From contig NZ_JAENIO010000008.1 of assembly GCF_016595415.1 (NCBI RefSeq), forward strand, positions 46,180-110,179: DNA of 64,000 nucleotides. Reading direction: 5' to 3'. This stretch comes from Roseibacillus ishigakijimensis (GTDB lineage: Bacteria; Verrucomicrobiota; Verrucomicrobiia; Verrucomicrobiales; Akkermansiaceae). Below the pieces are notes generated by a model, which saw nothing but the letters and a program-made list of their open reading frames with translations, was not told where the DNA came from and made no database searches. The stretch's first letter is position 1, and every line of letters starts with the position of its first letter. Shown in pieces: positions 53,336 through 62,326 of this stretch. The translations under genes were made by a program, and so were the position numbers.

Positions 53336-54232
53336 ATGAGGAAAGGAGGACGAGGATGGGCTTGGCTGGAGGTCCTACGACCCCATCATTGGATCAAGAG
53401 CGGTTTTTGTTTGGCCGCTCTTTTTTTTGCGGGCAAAGCTGGAGACCTCGCCAGTTGGTGGCAGGTGTTGCCGGTTTTGGTGGCTTTCAGTGCTTTGGCG
53501 AGCGCGGGTTATTTGTGGAATGATGTTCTCAATCGCGAGGAGGATGGCCGTCATCCCCGCAAGCGACATCGCCCGGTGGCCTCGGGGCTTTTGCCGGGGC
53601 GTCAGGTTTTGCTGCTTTCGGGATTGCTCGCACTCGGTGGCCTTGGCTGCCTTTGGACAGCCTATGGCGACGAGCTTGCCTCCCGGCCCGCTTGTTGGTC
53701 GGGGGCTGCCTACTTGGGGCTGACCGCTTCCTATTCCGCCTTTTTCCGTGGATGGCCTTTCGTGGATGTGCTGACTCTGGCGGTGGGCTTTGTATTGCGG
53801 GTGGCGGCCGGTGCTTACGCTTTGGGTCTGGAGCCCACTGGCTGGTTGATGGGATGCACCTACGCGATGGCCCTCTTGCTTGGATTTGGCAAGCGCTTGG
53901 GAGAGTGGCGTCTCTTGGAGCACCGGGGTCGCCCGGTAGGGGAAACCCGGCCGGCCTTGCGAGGTTATAGCGAAGGCCTTCTCAAGACTCTGGTGGGGTC
54001 CTGCTGCCTGGCGGTCGGGGGACTCTATCTGGCTTACTGTCTCTCTCAACCCAATCGGGAGATTCTCATGGTAAGCGTGCTCCCGGCTTCGGTGGGCCTG
54101 CTTTCTTATTTGCGACTCGCCTGGCGGTCCGAAAGCGTAGAGGCTCCTGAGAAGCTGCTTTTTCAAAGTTCACTGCTGGCGGGCTCGGTCATCGCCTTTG
54201 GGCTTCTGATTCTGTTTATTGGCATTTGGTAG
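53336..54232 (+). CDS. UbiA-family prenyltransferase, decaprenyl-phosphate phosphoribosyltransferase-like
   Basis: The 298-residue membrane protein opens with LRPHHWIKSGFCLAALFFAG and has NDVLNREEDGRHPRKRHRPVASGLL (in parts, residues about 62-86). This is close to phosphoribosyltransferases that place ribose-5-phosphate on polyprenyl phosphate in arabinan-type synthesis. SYSAFFRGWPFVDVLTLAVGFVLR holds the second motif region. Related genes are common in bacterial polysaccharide loci. Its presence raises the option of a pentose in the polymer, which is inference. Confidence 0.82.
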   Translation: MRKGGRGWAWLEVLRPHHWIKSGFCLAALFFAGKAGDLASWWQVLPVLVAFSALASAGYLWNDVLNREEDGRHPRKRHRPVASGLLPGRQVLLLSGLLALGGLGCLWTAYGDELASRPACWSGAAYLGLTASYSAFFRGWPFVDVLTLAVGFVLRVAAGAYALGLEPTGWLMGCTYAMALLLGFGKRLGEWRLLEHRGRPVGETRPALRGYSEGLLKTLVGSCCLAVGGLYLAYCLSQPNREILMVSVLPASVGLLSYLRLAWRSESVEAPEKLLFQSSLLAGSVIAFGLLILFIGIW

Positions 54233-54280
54233 TGGTTGCTTGTTTCTGCCTGCAACATCATTCTTGGAACGAGAAACGTG

Positions 54281-56278
54281 ATGGAAAGTGAACTTCAAAA
54301 ATGTCCCCCGGTGGTTCAGGTTGGATGGACCCTCACCTTGCTTGGATTCGTCTTGGCGGTGGTTGTCGCCAACGGTGCTGAATTGCCCCGTCTGGCGCTT
54401 CTTGGGCCATTTTTCGCGGGTGGGGCAATTCTTTGCTGGGGTGGGGCAATTCTTTGCTGGGGTGGGGGCGTGAGGGGGCAAAAGATGGGCTTTCCAGTGG
54501 TGGTCTTTCTGGCTGCGAGCTACTTTCTGGGCCGGGCTTATTTCTCGCCGGTGTGGGACTTGGCCCGGCGGGATGTATTTCTAGTTGGCAATGGCTTTCT
54601 CGCTTTTATGGCCGCTTTGGTTGGTCTGCGCTTCCGCTGGGGTCGGGGGGCTCTTCTATTAAGTCTTGTTTTGCTGCTTCTGGCGAACAGCCTGGTGTCA
54701 TGCTATCAGGCGGTGGTGGACTCGGAGTTCGCCTTTTTGAGAAGAGATCGGGTGGATATCAAAGGAGTGAGCGGTTTTTACTATCACCGTAATTACCTGG
54801 CTGGCTTTCTCGCCTTTGCATTTCCGGTTTTTGCGGCCCGGGCTGCTGAGCGCCATCACCTGATGGTCCGGTTCGGGCTTCTCGTTCTGCTCGTGATTGG
54901 TGCCCTTGTTGGATTGCTCACCAACTCGCGGAGTGGATTCGCCGTGATGATGGGGGGAGGGATTCTGAGTTTTGTTCTGGCTCGTCATTGGGCCCTGCGG
55001 GAGGAGGGGGCGCGAAGGGCTCTCTCTTGGAAGCGGACCAGTGCAGTGGGCGCGGCTTTGCTTCTCGTCTCTCTCTTTGGATTCTGGGGATTTGAACGGA
55101 TCATGGAGAACCGGGGAGGGGATGGCATCCTGAGTGGTCAGTTGGAGGAACGCCTGCGCATGGCTGGGCTAGCCTTGGATCTGTGGTTTCAACGGCCTTT
55201 TCTGGGGATGGGGGCGGAAAGTTACTCCTACGGCTTTCCTCGGAATTTCGCCGGACTAGGAGGGTGGGTTGGCGATGCGGTGATGGCGCACTCCGATTAT
55301 GCGCAAGTGCTTTGTGATTATGGCTTAGTGGGCCTTCTTCTTGTGCTGACTCTCATCGTCTACGCGGCTTGGGCGGCTCTGGCGCAGCCCGCTGCCGAGG
55401 AAGAAGTCCCTCCGGGAGGGAAGGTGATTTGGCTGAAGGCCGGCGCCTTGGGCGTCTTGGCGGCAGAGGTCACTCGGTCTCTCTTCGATTTCAATCTGCA
55501 CATCGCCCCCAACTTGATCCTATTTGCTTTTCTGGTGGCGGGAGGGAGCATCGCCTGGCTTTCCATGGGGAATAACCGTTCCAGCGAAGCCCGGCAGGGC
55601 GTGAGGAAGATTCCTGTCGTTGGTCTCTCGCTTATCGGCTTGGTGGGGGCTTTCACCATTTGGAGCGGAAAAGCGGAGATTTTTGCCGCTCCCACCTGGG
55701 CGGCGATCGAAGGCAAAAAGCTGAAGAACGAATCAGTGATTGCGCTGCAGCGGGATTATGCCAAACAGGCACCTTCCTTCGAGGTGTGGCAAGAAATTGC
55801 CCGGCAGTCTCTGTCACGAAGGGTGAACACTGAGGAGCCCCAACCCTCGGTCTTGCGGCAGGTGGCTGAGGACTGGGAAAGAACGGTTGAACGACATCCT
55901 TTGGACGGAGAAAGCCTGGCCAGCTATGCCCGCGCGCTTGATGAATTGGGTCAATATGAGAAAGCGGGCCGCTATCATTTGCGGGCTTTGCAGGCCGTGG
56001 GGAGGCGGGAGAACAAATATGGTGTCATCCACGGGATTGGCTGGCATTTCCTGCGGCAGGGGCACGAAGCGTTTCACAATCGACGTTCGGGAGAGGCTTT
56101 GTCTTACTTTCAGGAGGCTCAGGAAGCTTTCGCGGAGAGCTACCGCCGAAATTATTCCCGGAGTGAGCACAACAAGGCCGCGCGGGAGGCAACCGGGAAA
56201 TGGGTGAGCTTCCTCCAGCAAGCCCGCATCGAGCCCGAGCCCGTCCCTCTGCTGGATTGGCAATCGAAGCTTCCCTAG
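54281..56278 (+). CDS. O-antigen ligase/polymerase-family protein with C-terminal TPR-like region (candidate 2)
   Basis: The 665-residue protein has about twelve membrane helices in residues 1-430. The periplasmic loop contains WFQRPFLGMGAESYSYGFP and AHSDYAQVLCDYGLVGLLL, the signature of the O-antigen ligase family. Residues about 500-665 are soluble and helical, with ASYARALDELGQYEKAGRYHLRAL resembling a TPR. A tandem 21-base repeat encodes a doubled GGAILCW in an N-terminal helix. The start at 54281 (ATG) was chosen over TTG at 54236. It may polymerise the repeat unit or transfer the chain. Confidence 0.85.
   Translation: MESELQKCPPVVQVGWTLTLLGFVLAVVVANGAELPRLALLGPFFAGGAILCWGGAILCWGGGVRGQKMGFPVVVFLAASYFLGRAYFSPVWDLARRDVFLVGNGFLAFMAALVGLRFRWGRGALLLSLVLLLLANSLVSCYQAVVDSEFAFLRRDRVDIKGVSGFYYHRNYLAGFLAFAFPVFAARAAERHHLMVRFGLLVLLVIGALVGLLTNSRSGFAVMMGGGILSFVLARHWALREEGARRALSWKRTSAVGAALLLVSLFGFWGFERIMENRGGDGILSGQLEERLRMAGLALDLWFQRPFLGMGAESYSYGFPRNFAGLGGWVGDAVMAHSDYAQVLCDYGLVGLLLVLTLIVYAAWAALAQPAAEEEVPPGGKVIWLKAGALGVLAAEVTRSLFDFNLHIAPNLILFAFLVAGGSIAWLSMGNNRSSEARQGVRKIPVVGLSLIGLVGAFTIWSGKAEIFAAPTWAAIEGKKLKNESVIALQRDYAKQAPSFEVWQEIARQSLSRRVNTEEPQPSVLRQVAEDWERTVERHPLDGESLASYARALDELGQYEKAGRYHLRALQAVGRRENKYGVIHGIGWHFLRQGHEAFHNRRSGEALSYFQEAQEAFAESYRRNYSRSEHNKAAREATGKWVSFLQQARIEPEPVPLLDWQSKLP
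54421..54462 (+). repeat. Tandem 21-base repeat inside the ligase-like gene
   Basis: Two exact head-to-tail copies of a 21-base unit (54421-54441 and 54442-54462) encode GAILCWG twice in a membrane helix. The unit is a multiple of three, so the frame is kept. This looks like slippage duplication and could vary between strains. Confidence 0.9.
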
Positions 56279-56322
56279 TCGCGCAAAATCACTAAGGGTC
56301 TTTCCCACATATTGGCAATCGT

Positions 56323-57735
56323 ATGGTAAACGGCAAACGAGAAAATTTTTCGATTCAAATCCTCCAATTGGTGGACGCGATTTTGACTTGGGTGGCATTC
56401 ATGATCGCGGCTTTTCTGCGCGACCCTTTCCGTGATCTTATTGGCATGGGTGAGCTCAACCAAGTCCAGGGGGGGATTCGCGATTTGACCTGGGTTCTTT
56501 TCATCATCGTGCCCTTTCTTCCCTTCGTGCTCGATTTGTTTGGCTTTTACCGCAATCCCTTACGGAAAAAGGTGGGCACTTCCCTGGTCCAGCTGCTCCA
56601 ATCTTTCATCGTGGTCAGCCTGATCGTGGGTTTGGTGGTGATTTTTGCGAAAATATCGGTGGAGAGCCGCTGGATTCTGGGAGCGGGTATTCCCTTGGCT
56701 GGGATCGTGCTTCTGCTTCGTGAGGCCGCGACCAAGAGCATTATTCTCCATTCCATTCGAGCCGAGGATGCCAAAGAGGCGGTGATTATTTCCGGAGGAG
56801 AGGCTGAAATCGCGGAGTTCTTGGATTCCACTTCGGAGGAAGTGAAAGCGGGATGGAAGATTGTCGAGAAGCTCGATTTGCGGGAGGTTTCCATTGCTGA
56901 ATTCGAGAGCAAGATCAAGGATGCGTCGGTGGGGCGGGTTCTCTTTTTAGCCCGGCATACGGAATTCGGTCAGCTCGCCAAGGCCATCGAGATCTGTGAG
57001 CTTCAAGGGGTGGAAGCCTGGGTTTCCGCGAGCTTCATTCGCACTCAGGTTGCGCGACCGGACTTCGATTTGGTGGGCGGCAAGCCCATGCTGGTGTTGC
57101 GTTCCACCCCCGAGCTCTCGTGGGCACTTTTCGCGAAAGCGGTCTTTGACCGTGTGGCGGCCTTTTGCTTGATTCTAGTTAGCTTGCCATTGTGGTTGGT
57201 GGCGGCTGCGGGGGTGAAGCATGGCAGCCCCACTGGTCCCGTCCTCTTTCGGCAAAAACGGGCCGGCCGTTATGGGAAACCATTTACGATGTATAAATTC
57301 CGCACCATGGTGCCGGATGCCGAAGCCAAGCTGGCGGAGGTCAAGAAGGAGGTGGGTAATCAGATGAGCGGTCCGGTCTTCAAGCTCGACAAGGATCCCC
57401 GGGTCTTTGCCTTCGGCACCTGGCTGCGCAAGACCAGTATCGACGAATTGCCCCAGCTTCTCAATGTCTTGAAAGGGGATATGAGTATGGTAGGGCCACG
57501 GCCTCTCCCGCTCTACGAGGTGGATGAGTTCGAGCGCATCGAGCACCGGCGTCGTCTTAGCGTCAAACCGGGCATCACTTGCACTTGGCAGGCCGGGGGA
57601 CGCAATCAAATCACGGAATTTGAGGACTGGGTCAAAATGGATTTGGCCTATATCGACAATTGGTCTCTTTGGCTTGATTTTAAGTTGATTATGAAAACCA
57701 TTCCGGCGGTTTTGTTCAGCCGGGGGGCCAAGTGA
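56323..57735 (+). CDS. Polyprenyl-phosphate sugar phosphotransferase (initiating sugar transferase, WcaJ/PssY-like)
   Basis: The 470-residue enzyme starts repeat-unit synthesis by placing a sugar-1-phosphate on undecaprenyl phosphate. It has four to five N-terminal helices, a CoA-binding-like middle domain (EAVIISGGEAEIAEFL) and the C-terminal catalytic domain. That domain has LFRQKRAGRYGKPFTMYKFRTM, then LRKTSIDELPQLLNVLKGDMSMVGPRPLP near residue 375-400, and GITCTWQAGGRN (all in parts). It is the last gene of the locus; prs lies 67 bases beyond. Confidence 0.95.
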   Translation: MVNGKRENFSIQILQLVDAILTWVAFMIAAFLRDPFRDLIGMGELNQVQGGIRDLTWVLFIIVPFLPFVLDLFGFYRNPLRKKVGTSLVQLLQSFIVVSLIVGLVVIFAKISVESRWILGAGIPLAGIVLLLREAATKSIILHSIRAEDAKEAVIISGGEAEIAEFLDSTSEEVKAGWKIVEKLDLREVSIAEFESKIKDASVGRVLFLARHTEFGQLAKAIEICELQGVEAWVSASFIRTQVARPDFDLVGGKPMLVLRSTPELSWALFAKAVFDRVAAFCLILVSLPLWLVAAAGVKHGSPTGPVLFRQKRAGRYGKPFTMYKFRTMVPDAEAKLAEVKKEVGNQMSGPVFKLDKDPRVFAFGTWLRKTSIDELPQLLNVLKGDMSMVGPRPLPLYEVDEFERIEHRRRLSVKPGITCTWQAGGRNQITEFEDWVKMDLAYIDNWSLWLDFKLIMKTIPAVLFSRGAK

Positions 57736-57802
57736 TTGCAAAGTTGTTCCGGTCCATGGTTGTCAATTGCAACAGTTTCGGCACACTCCGCGCCTCAGGC
57801 AC

Positions 57803-58750
57803 ATGAAGTTGATTTCAGGGAGCGCTCACGAAGAGCTATCACAAGGGATTGCCCGTTATCTCGGGCAGGAGTTGGTGGATGTGAAGGTGACTTGCTTCCC
57901 CGACGGCGAGACATTTGTCAAAATCAATGAAAACATCCGCGGTGAAGACTTGTTCATCGTGCAGCCGACCTGTCCGCCCACCAACCACAACCTGATGGAA
58001 TTGCTCATCACGGTCGATGCGGCCCGGCGGGCCAGTGCGGGCAACATCACCGCCGTGATACCCTTCTTCGGCTACGCGCGGCAGGATCGGAAGGATCAGC
58101 CCCGCGTTCCCATCACGGCCAAGCTGGTGGCCAATCTTCTCACCGCTGCGGGAGTGCAGCGAGTGGTGACCATGGACCTCCACGCGGCTCAGATTCAGGG
58201 CTTTTTCGATATTCCGGTCGACCATCTTTATGCCAAACGCACTCTCATCGGAGCGGTGCGGGATTTGCGACAGGGGGAAGACCCGGCCAAGCTCACTGTG
58301 GTTTCCCCGGATGTCGGGGGGGTGAAAATCGCGCGGTCCTACGCGGATCTCCTGGGGGCTGGTCTCGCAATCGTGGCCAAGCACCGCGTCAGCTCCACCG
58401 AAGTGGAAGCGATGAATCTCATTGGCTCGGTGGAGGGACAGGATGTGCTCATCGTCGATGATATGACGGAAACCGCGGGCACTCTCTGTGCCGCGGCGAA
58501 GATTCTTGCTCAAAACGGAGCGCGGCGTATTTTTGCCGGGGTTTCTCACGCCGTGCTGGGTGATTTGGGACGTGAGCGCATTGAAAATTCGGCGATTGAG
58601 AAGCTACTGACCACCAATTCCACTCCCGTGGTTCGCGAGGGCAAAGTGGAGGTGGTGGACGTTTCCTCCCTCTTTGGCGAAGCCATCATGTGTATTCATG
58701 AGGGAAAATCAGTGAGTTCTCTCTTTGACATCAGCGGTCCGGAGGTGTAA
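57803..58750 (+). CDS. prs: Ribose-phosphate pyrophosphokinase (PRPP synthase)
   Basis: Prs makes PRPP from ribose-5-phosphate and ATP for nucleotide, His and Trp synthesis. The 315-residue protein has SGSAHEELSQGIA, FPDGETFVKINENIRG, IPFFGYARQDRKDQPRVPITAKLVAN (in parts), TMDLHAAQIQGFFDIPVDHL, the flexible-loop Arg/Lys region VVAKHR, and the PRPP-binding VLIVDDMTETAGTL. Start and length are normal. It is followed by rplY, a common order in bacteria. Confidence 0.97.
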   Translation: MKLISGSAHEELSQGIARYLGQELVDVKVTCFPDGETFVKINENIRGEDLFIVQPTCPPTNHNLMELLITVDAARRASAGNITAVIPFFGYARQDRKDQPRVPITAKLVANLLTAAGVQRVVTMDLHAAQIQGFFDIPVDHLYAKRTLIGAVRDLRQGEDPAKLTVVSPDVGGVKIARSYADLLGAGLAIVAKHRVSSTEVEAMNLIGSVEGQDVLIVDDMTETAGTLCAAAKILAQNGARRIFAGVSHAVLGDLGRERIENSAIEKLLTTNSTPVVREGKVEVVDVSSLFGEAIMCIHEGKSVSSLFDISGPEV

Positions 58751-58811
58751 TCACCGCCGCCCCAGCGCGACGTAACGCCGAAGCGCAATCACTTTTTAAC
58801 ATTAAGAAGCC

Positions 58812-59450
58812 ATGGCAAAGACCGCAACACTGAAAGCAGAAGAACGCAAACGGACTGGTTCCGGACTCCTCAAGCAAATGCGTAAGGAGGGATGGGTTCC
58901 TTCCGTCGTTTACGGCGGAGGACAGGAAAACCTCAACCTCAAGATCGACGCCAAGTCTTTCCGCGAACTCCTCGCTTCCACCGTTTCCGACAGCTTTTTG
59001 GTCAACCTCGAGATCGAAGGCGGAAAGAAGCAGCTCGCATTCGTGCAGGACATCCAGCATGACCGCCTGACCAATTCCATTTTGCATGCGGACTTCCTCG
59101 CGGTCAGCTCGACGACCGAGATCACCGCCCACTTGCCTGTGATTCTTTCCGGCGAGGCCAAAGGCCTGAAGGCTGGCGGGGTGTTGGAGCAGCAGTTGCA
59201 CAGCATCGACGTCACTTGTTTGCCCAAGGACCTGCCCGAGACCCTCGGTGCTGATATTTCCGAGCTGGAAATTGGCGATTCTCTCCATGTGTCGGATCTG
59301 AACCTCCCCGAAGGAGTTTCGGTCGATGTCGATGCCGAGCTCGTCGTGGCTCTCATCGCTGCTCCCCGGGTGGCTGCGGACGATGAGGAAGGCGAAGAGG
59401 GCGAAGCTGGGGAGGCCGAAGCTCCCGCCAGCGAGTCCTCTGAAGGCTAA
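58812..59450 (+). CDS. rplY: 50S ribosomal protein bL25 (CTC form)
   Basis: bL25 binds 5S rRNA. The 212-residue protein is the long general-stress form: an N-terminal L25 domain (LKAEERKRTGSGLLKQMRKEGWVPSVVYG, in parts) and the C-terminal TL5 domain (HLPVILSGEAKGLKAGGVLEQQLHSIDV, in parts), ending in an acidic Glu/Ala tail. AAGAAG precedes the ATG. A strong terminator lies 25 bases after the stop. Confidence 0.96.
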   Translation: MAKTATLKAEERKRTGSGLLKQMRKEGWVPSVVYGGGQENLNLKIDAKSFRELLASTVSDSFLVNLEIEGGKKQLAFVQDIQHDRLTNSILHADFLAVSSTTEITAHLPVILSGEAKGLKAGGVLEQQLHSIDVTCLPKDLPETLGADISELEIGDSLHVSDLNLPEGVSVDVDAELVVALIAAPRVAADDEEGEEGEAGEAEAPASESSEG

Positions 59451-59474
59451 GCTCTGCTTGGCTCGATCCCTTTG

Positions 59475-59508
59475 GAAAAAACCCGTCTCGCAGGAGGCGG
59501 GTTTTTTA
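59475..59508 (+). terminator. Intrinsic terminator after rplY
   Basis: CCCGTCTC pairs with GAGGCGGG across a four-base GCAG loop, with A and T runs on either side. It separates prs-rplY from pth-rpsF-ssb. Confidence 0.92.
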
Positions 59509-59545
59509 TTGGTCTCCGCCGGGAAAGGGCAGAGGATGAAGCGCA

Positions 59546-60196
59546 GTGAGTGAGTTGAAATTAATCATCGGGTTGGGAAATCCCGGGAAGGAATACGAGG
59601 GCACCCGCCACAACATTGGTTTCGAGGTCCTGGATCAATGGGTGCGGGAGGCGGGGGCCGAGTTTGAGAAGGAGCGCAAGTGGGAAGGGGAGGTGGCCAA
59701 AATCGGCGCTCTTACTCTACTCAAGCCGACCACTTTCATGAACCACAGCGGGCGCTCGGCGGCCAGTCTGGCCCGTTTTTACCGCTGGACGCCCCAGGAA
59801 ATCCTCGTGGTCTACGATGATGTCGCCCTCCCGGTGGGAACTTTGCGCTTTCGTGCCAGCGGGGGCGACGGTGGGCACAATGGCATCAAGTCTCTGATCC
59901 AGCATTTTGGCAGCAAAGACTTTCCCCGCCTCAAGGTGGGGGTCGGTTCGGCCGCTCCCGGCAAGCTCGTGGGGCACGTCTTGGGGACATTTGCCCCAAA
60001 TGAACGCGATGAAGTGCAAAACACGCTTGCAAGAGCGGTGCAGGCCGTGCAGCTTGCCGCTTCGGTCGGCGTGACGAGCGCGGCCAATAAATTTAACGTA
60101 AAGAATAAACCGAAGGAAGAGCACCCGAGCGACGATGAGCAGGAAATACGAAGGTCTAATTGTGTTGAACACGAAGGGGAGCGACAAGGGCATTGA
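59546..60196 (+). CDS. pth: Peptidyl-tRNA hydrolase
   Basis: Pth frees tRNA from peptidyl-tRNA dropped by ribosomes. The 216-residue protein has LIIGLGNPGKEYEGTRHNIGFEVLD with the catalytic His (in parts), LLKPTTFMNHSGRS, VYDDVALPVGTLRFRASGGDGGHNGIKSL (in parts) and FPRLKVGVG. The start is GTG at 59546. Its C-terminal tail extends 62 bases into rpsF in a different frame, an unusually long overlap. Confidence 0.96.
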   Translation: MSELKLIIGLGNPGKEYEGTRHNIGFEVLDQWVREAGAEFEKERKWEGEVAKIGALTLLKPTTFMNHSGRSAASLARFYRWTPQEILVVYDDVALPVGTLRFRASGGDGGHNGIKSLIQHFGSKDFPRLKVGVGSAAPGKLVGHVLGTFAPNERDEVQNTLARAVQAVQLAASVGVTSAANKFNVKNKPKEEHPSDDEQEIRRSNCVEHEGERQGH

Positions 60197-60422
60197 TGAC
60201 CTTGTCAGCAGCGTGGGCAAAGAAATGGAAGCAGTGGGAGCCAAGCTGGACGAGATCCAGCAGCTGGGCCGCCGGAAGTTCGCATACAATGCGCGCGACT
60301 TGGACGGCGGTCACTACGTGAATTTTATCTTTTTGGCGGAACCCGAGGTCATTGGCAAAATCCAGGAGCGCCTGCGATTGAATGATCTTGTTTACCTCCA
60401 GCATTATCAGCGTCTTTCCTAA
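60135..60422 (+). CDS. rpsF: 30S ribosomal protein bS6
   Basis: The 95-residue protein has the S6 fold pattern: RKYEGLIVLNTKG, QLGRRKFAYNARDLDGGHYVNFIF (in parts) and LRLNDLVYLQHYQRLS. It binds 16S rRNA with bS18. The gene overlaps pth by 62 bases and is followed by ssb after 73 bases. The usual rpsR neighbour is not in the window. Confidence 0.95.
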   Translation: MSRKYEGLIVLNTKGSDKGIDDLVSSVGKEMEAVGAKLDEIQQLGRRKFAYNARDLDGGHYVNFIFLAEPEVIGKIQERLRLNDLVYLQHYQRLS

Positions 60423-60495
60423 TCTCCTTTTTGGGAGAAGTTGATCCGAATTTGCTCTTGGCCTTGCCCCGTGCGGGCCGATAGCATCCCTCACC

Positions 60496-60996
60496 ATGGC
60501 AAATCTGAACAAAGTTTACTTGATGGGACGCCTGACCCGCGACCCGGAACTTCGCTACACCCCCAAGGGGACCGCAGTGGCCGATATTGGCATGGCCATC
60601 AACCGCTATCGCGGAGGTGGTGATGGGGGCGAGCGGACCGAGGAAACGACCTTTGTCGATGTCACCCTCTGGGGTCGGCAGGCGGAGATCGTGAATCAAT
60701 ACCTCGCCAAAGGCCGGGAGGTCTTTATCGAGGGCCGTTTGCAGTTGGATTCTTGGGAAGACAAAGCGAGCGGGCAGAAGCGGAGCAAACTCAAAGTTGT
60801 GGGGGAATCGATGCAGTTCATCGGTGGTCCCGGTGGCAGCGGAGGGTCTTCAGGAGGAGAGGGCGGAAATTACTCGTCTTCCAACAGCGGCTATCAATCC
60901 GGCGGGCAGGAGTCTTCCTCCCCCGATCAGGGCGCTTCTTCTTCACAAGGCTCCGGCAGCTACGATGATGAGGAAGAGGACGATATCCCGTTCTGA
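60496..60996 (+). CDS. ssb: Single-stranded DNA-binding protein
   Basis: The 166-residue protein has the OB fold (NKVYLMGRLTRDPELRYTPKGTAV, TFVDVTLWGRQAEIVNQYLAKGREVFIEGRL, in parts), a Gly/Ser/Gln-rich linker (about residues 112-150) and the acidic tip DDIPF that recruits partner proteins, including RarA-type and RecA-related factors. The layout rpsF-ssb is typical. A terminator follows. Confidence 0.96.
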   Translation: MANLNKVYLMGRLTRDPELRYTPKGTAVADIGMAINRYRGGGDGGERTEETTFVDVTLWGRQAEIVNQYLAKGREVFIEGRLQLDSWEDKASGQKRSKLKVVGESMQFIGGPGGSGGSSGGEGGNYSSSNSGYQSGGQESSSPDQGASSSQGSGSYDDEEEDDIPF

Positions 60997-61032
60997 TTTC
61001 CTCCGCTTTTCTATCTACTCCCGAATTGAACC

Positions 61033-61060
61033 AAAGCCCGCCTTTCTGCGGGCTTTTTTG
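61033..61060 (+). terminator. Intrinsic terminator after ssb
   Basis: AAAGCCCGC and GCGGGCTTTTTT form a stem with a five-base loop (CTTTCT region) and a T run. It lies 37 bases after ssb and before the convergent rlmN. Confidence 0.9.
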
Positions 61061-61125
61061 ATGGCCGCATCGCCTTTTTGCTGCGGTCTTGGACTTGAGG
61101 TTGCGAATTCCGGTTTCTGGATCCG

Positions 61126-62211
61126 CTAGCCCTTCTCGATGGTAGAGCCCATTTTCGCGTTTTCCTCGCGCAGGCGCAATTGCCCGCAGGCGGCATCGAT
61201 GTCGTGCCCTTTTTCCAGTCGGAGGGTGGCCTGCACGCCACTGTTCTTGAGAATGTCCCGAAAGGCCCGGCAATGGTCCTCACTGGGGCGGACCCAAGGC
61301 AGCCCCTCGACGGTGTTGTAAGGGATCAGGTTGACCTTGGCCCGGATGCCCCGCGCGCGTTTGGCTAAAATGCGGGCTTGCTCCAAGTCGTCGTTCACTC
61401 CCGCGATGAGAATGTATTCCAGCGTGAGGTGCTGCTTTTTCTGGGAATTCCAGTAGCGCAGGGCTTCGAAGAGGGCTTCCACCCCCCACCGTTCGTTGAC
61501 CGGCATGATCTGGGAGCGCACTTCGTCGGTCGCTCCGTGGAGGGAAATGGCGAGTCGAATCTGGCGGGGATTGTCGGCCAGCTTTTTGATCTGGGGCACC
61601 ACCCCGGAGGTGGAGATGGTCAGGTGTCGGGCCCCGATATGCAGCCCCTGAGGCGAGGTGATGAGTTCGATGGCTTTGAGGAGGTTGGGTAAATTGGCGA
61701 GCGGTTCTCCCATGCCCATGAACACGAGGTTGTTCACCCGGGTGCCGGCCAGTTCCTCAGCCAATAAAATTTGCGAAGTGATCTCGCCGGCAGTGAGGTT
61801 GCGGGTGAAGCCCATCAAGCCCGAGGCGCAGAATTTGCAGCCAAAGGCACAACCGACTTGGGAAGAGACGCAGAGGGTTAGGCGGTCTGATTGTTCCCCG
61901 TAGAGGGCGGGGGAGGCGGGGATGAGGACGCATTCCACATAGCGGCCGTCCTTGAGCTTGAGCAGCAACTTCCGGGTGGTGTCCTTCGAGCCCTGGGCCC
62001 GGGCGACCTCCGGCACGGTCAGCTCATAGCGCTCCTTGAGGGTCTGCCGCAGTTCGGCCGGCAGGTTGCTCATCTCGTCGATGGAGCGCACGCGCTTTTT
62101 CCACAGCCAGTCGAGGATTTGATCCCGACGATAGGCGGGCTGGCCCAAGTCTTGGAAAGACTCGGCAAATTCGTCGGCAGTGAGTGATCGGAGGTCGGGT
62201 TTGGCTACCAC
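61126..62211 (-). CDS. rlmN: 23S rRNA (A2503-C2) / tRNA (A37-C2) methyltransferase RlmN, radical SAM
   Basis: RlmN methylates C2 of A2503 in 23S rRNA by a radical SAM reaction. The 361-residue protein has the cluster motif CAFGCKFC (Cys-x3-Cys-x2-Cys), SSQVGC, GEPLANLPNLLKAI, LTISTSGVVPQI, LAISLHGATDEVR and LIPYNTVEG, plus an N-terminal helical domain (FQDLGQPAYRRDQILDWLW) and a C-terminal QLR stretch near DAACGQLR. The start is GTG at 62211 because the longer frame upstream is not family-like and would overlap the divergent gene. Confidence 0.95.
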   Translation of the reverse strand: MVAKPDLRSLTADEFAESFQDLGQPAYRRDQILDWLWKKRVRSIDEMSNLPAELRQTLKERYELTVPEVARAQGSKDTTRKLLLKLKDGRYVECVLIPASPALYGEQSDRLTLCVSSQVGCAFGCKFCASGLMGFTRNLTAGEITSQILLAEELAGTRVNNLVFMGMGEPLANLPNLLKAIELITSPQGLHIGARHLTISTSGVVPQIKKLADNPRQIRLAISLHGATDEVRSQIMPVNERWGVEALFEALRYWNSQKKQHLTLEYILIAGVNDDLEQARILAKRARGIRAKVNLIPYNTVEGLPWVRPSEDHCRAFRDILKNSGVQATLRLEKGHDIDAACGQLRLREENAKMGSTIEKG

Positions 62212-62326
62212 GCGAGGGAGAATCCGCCCTTTGGGCGAGAAAATCAAGGCTGCGGGGAGAGGAGGACAACGATTTCTCTTGCGTGACCCGGAGAAGGGCT
62301 TTAGACCGCCCCTCACGATAAACGAT

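Noticed and set aside
54421..54462. Direct repeat considered as a CRISPR or phage site
   Set aside because: Only two abutting copies without spacers, inside a coding frame.
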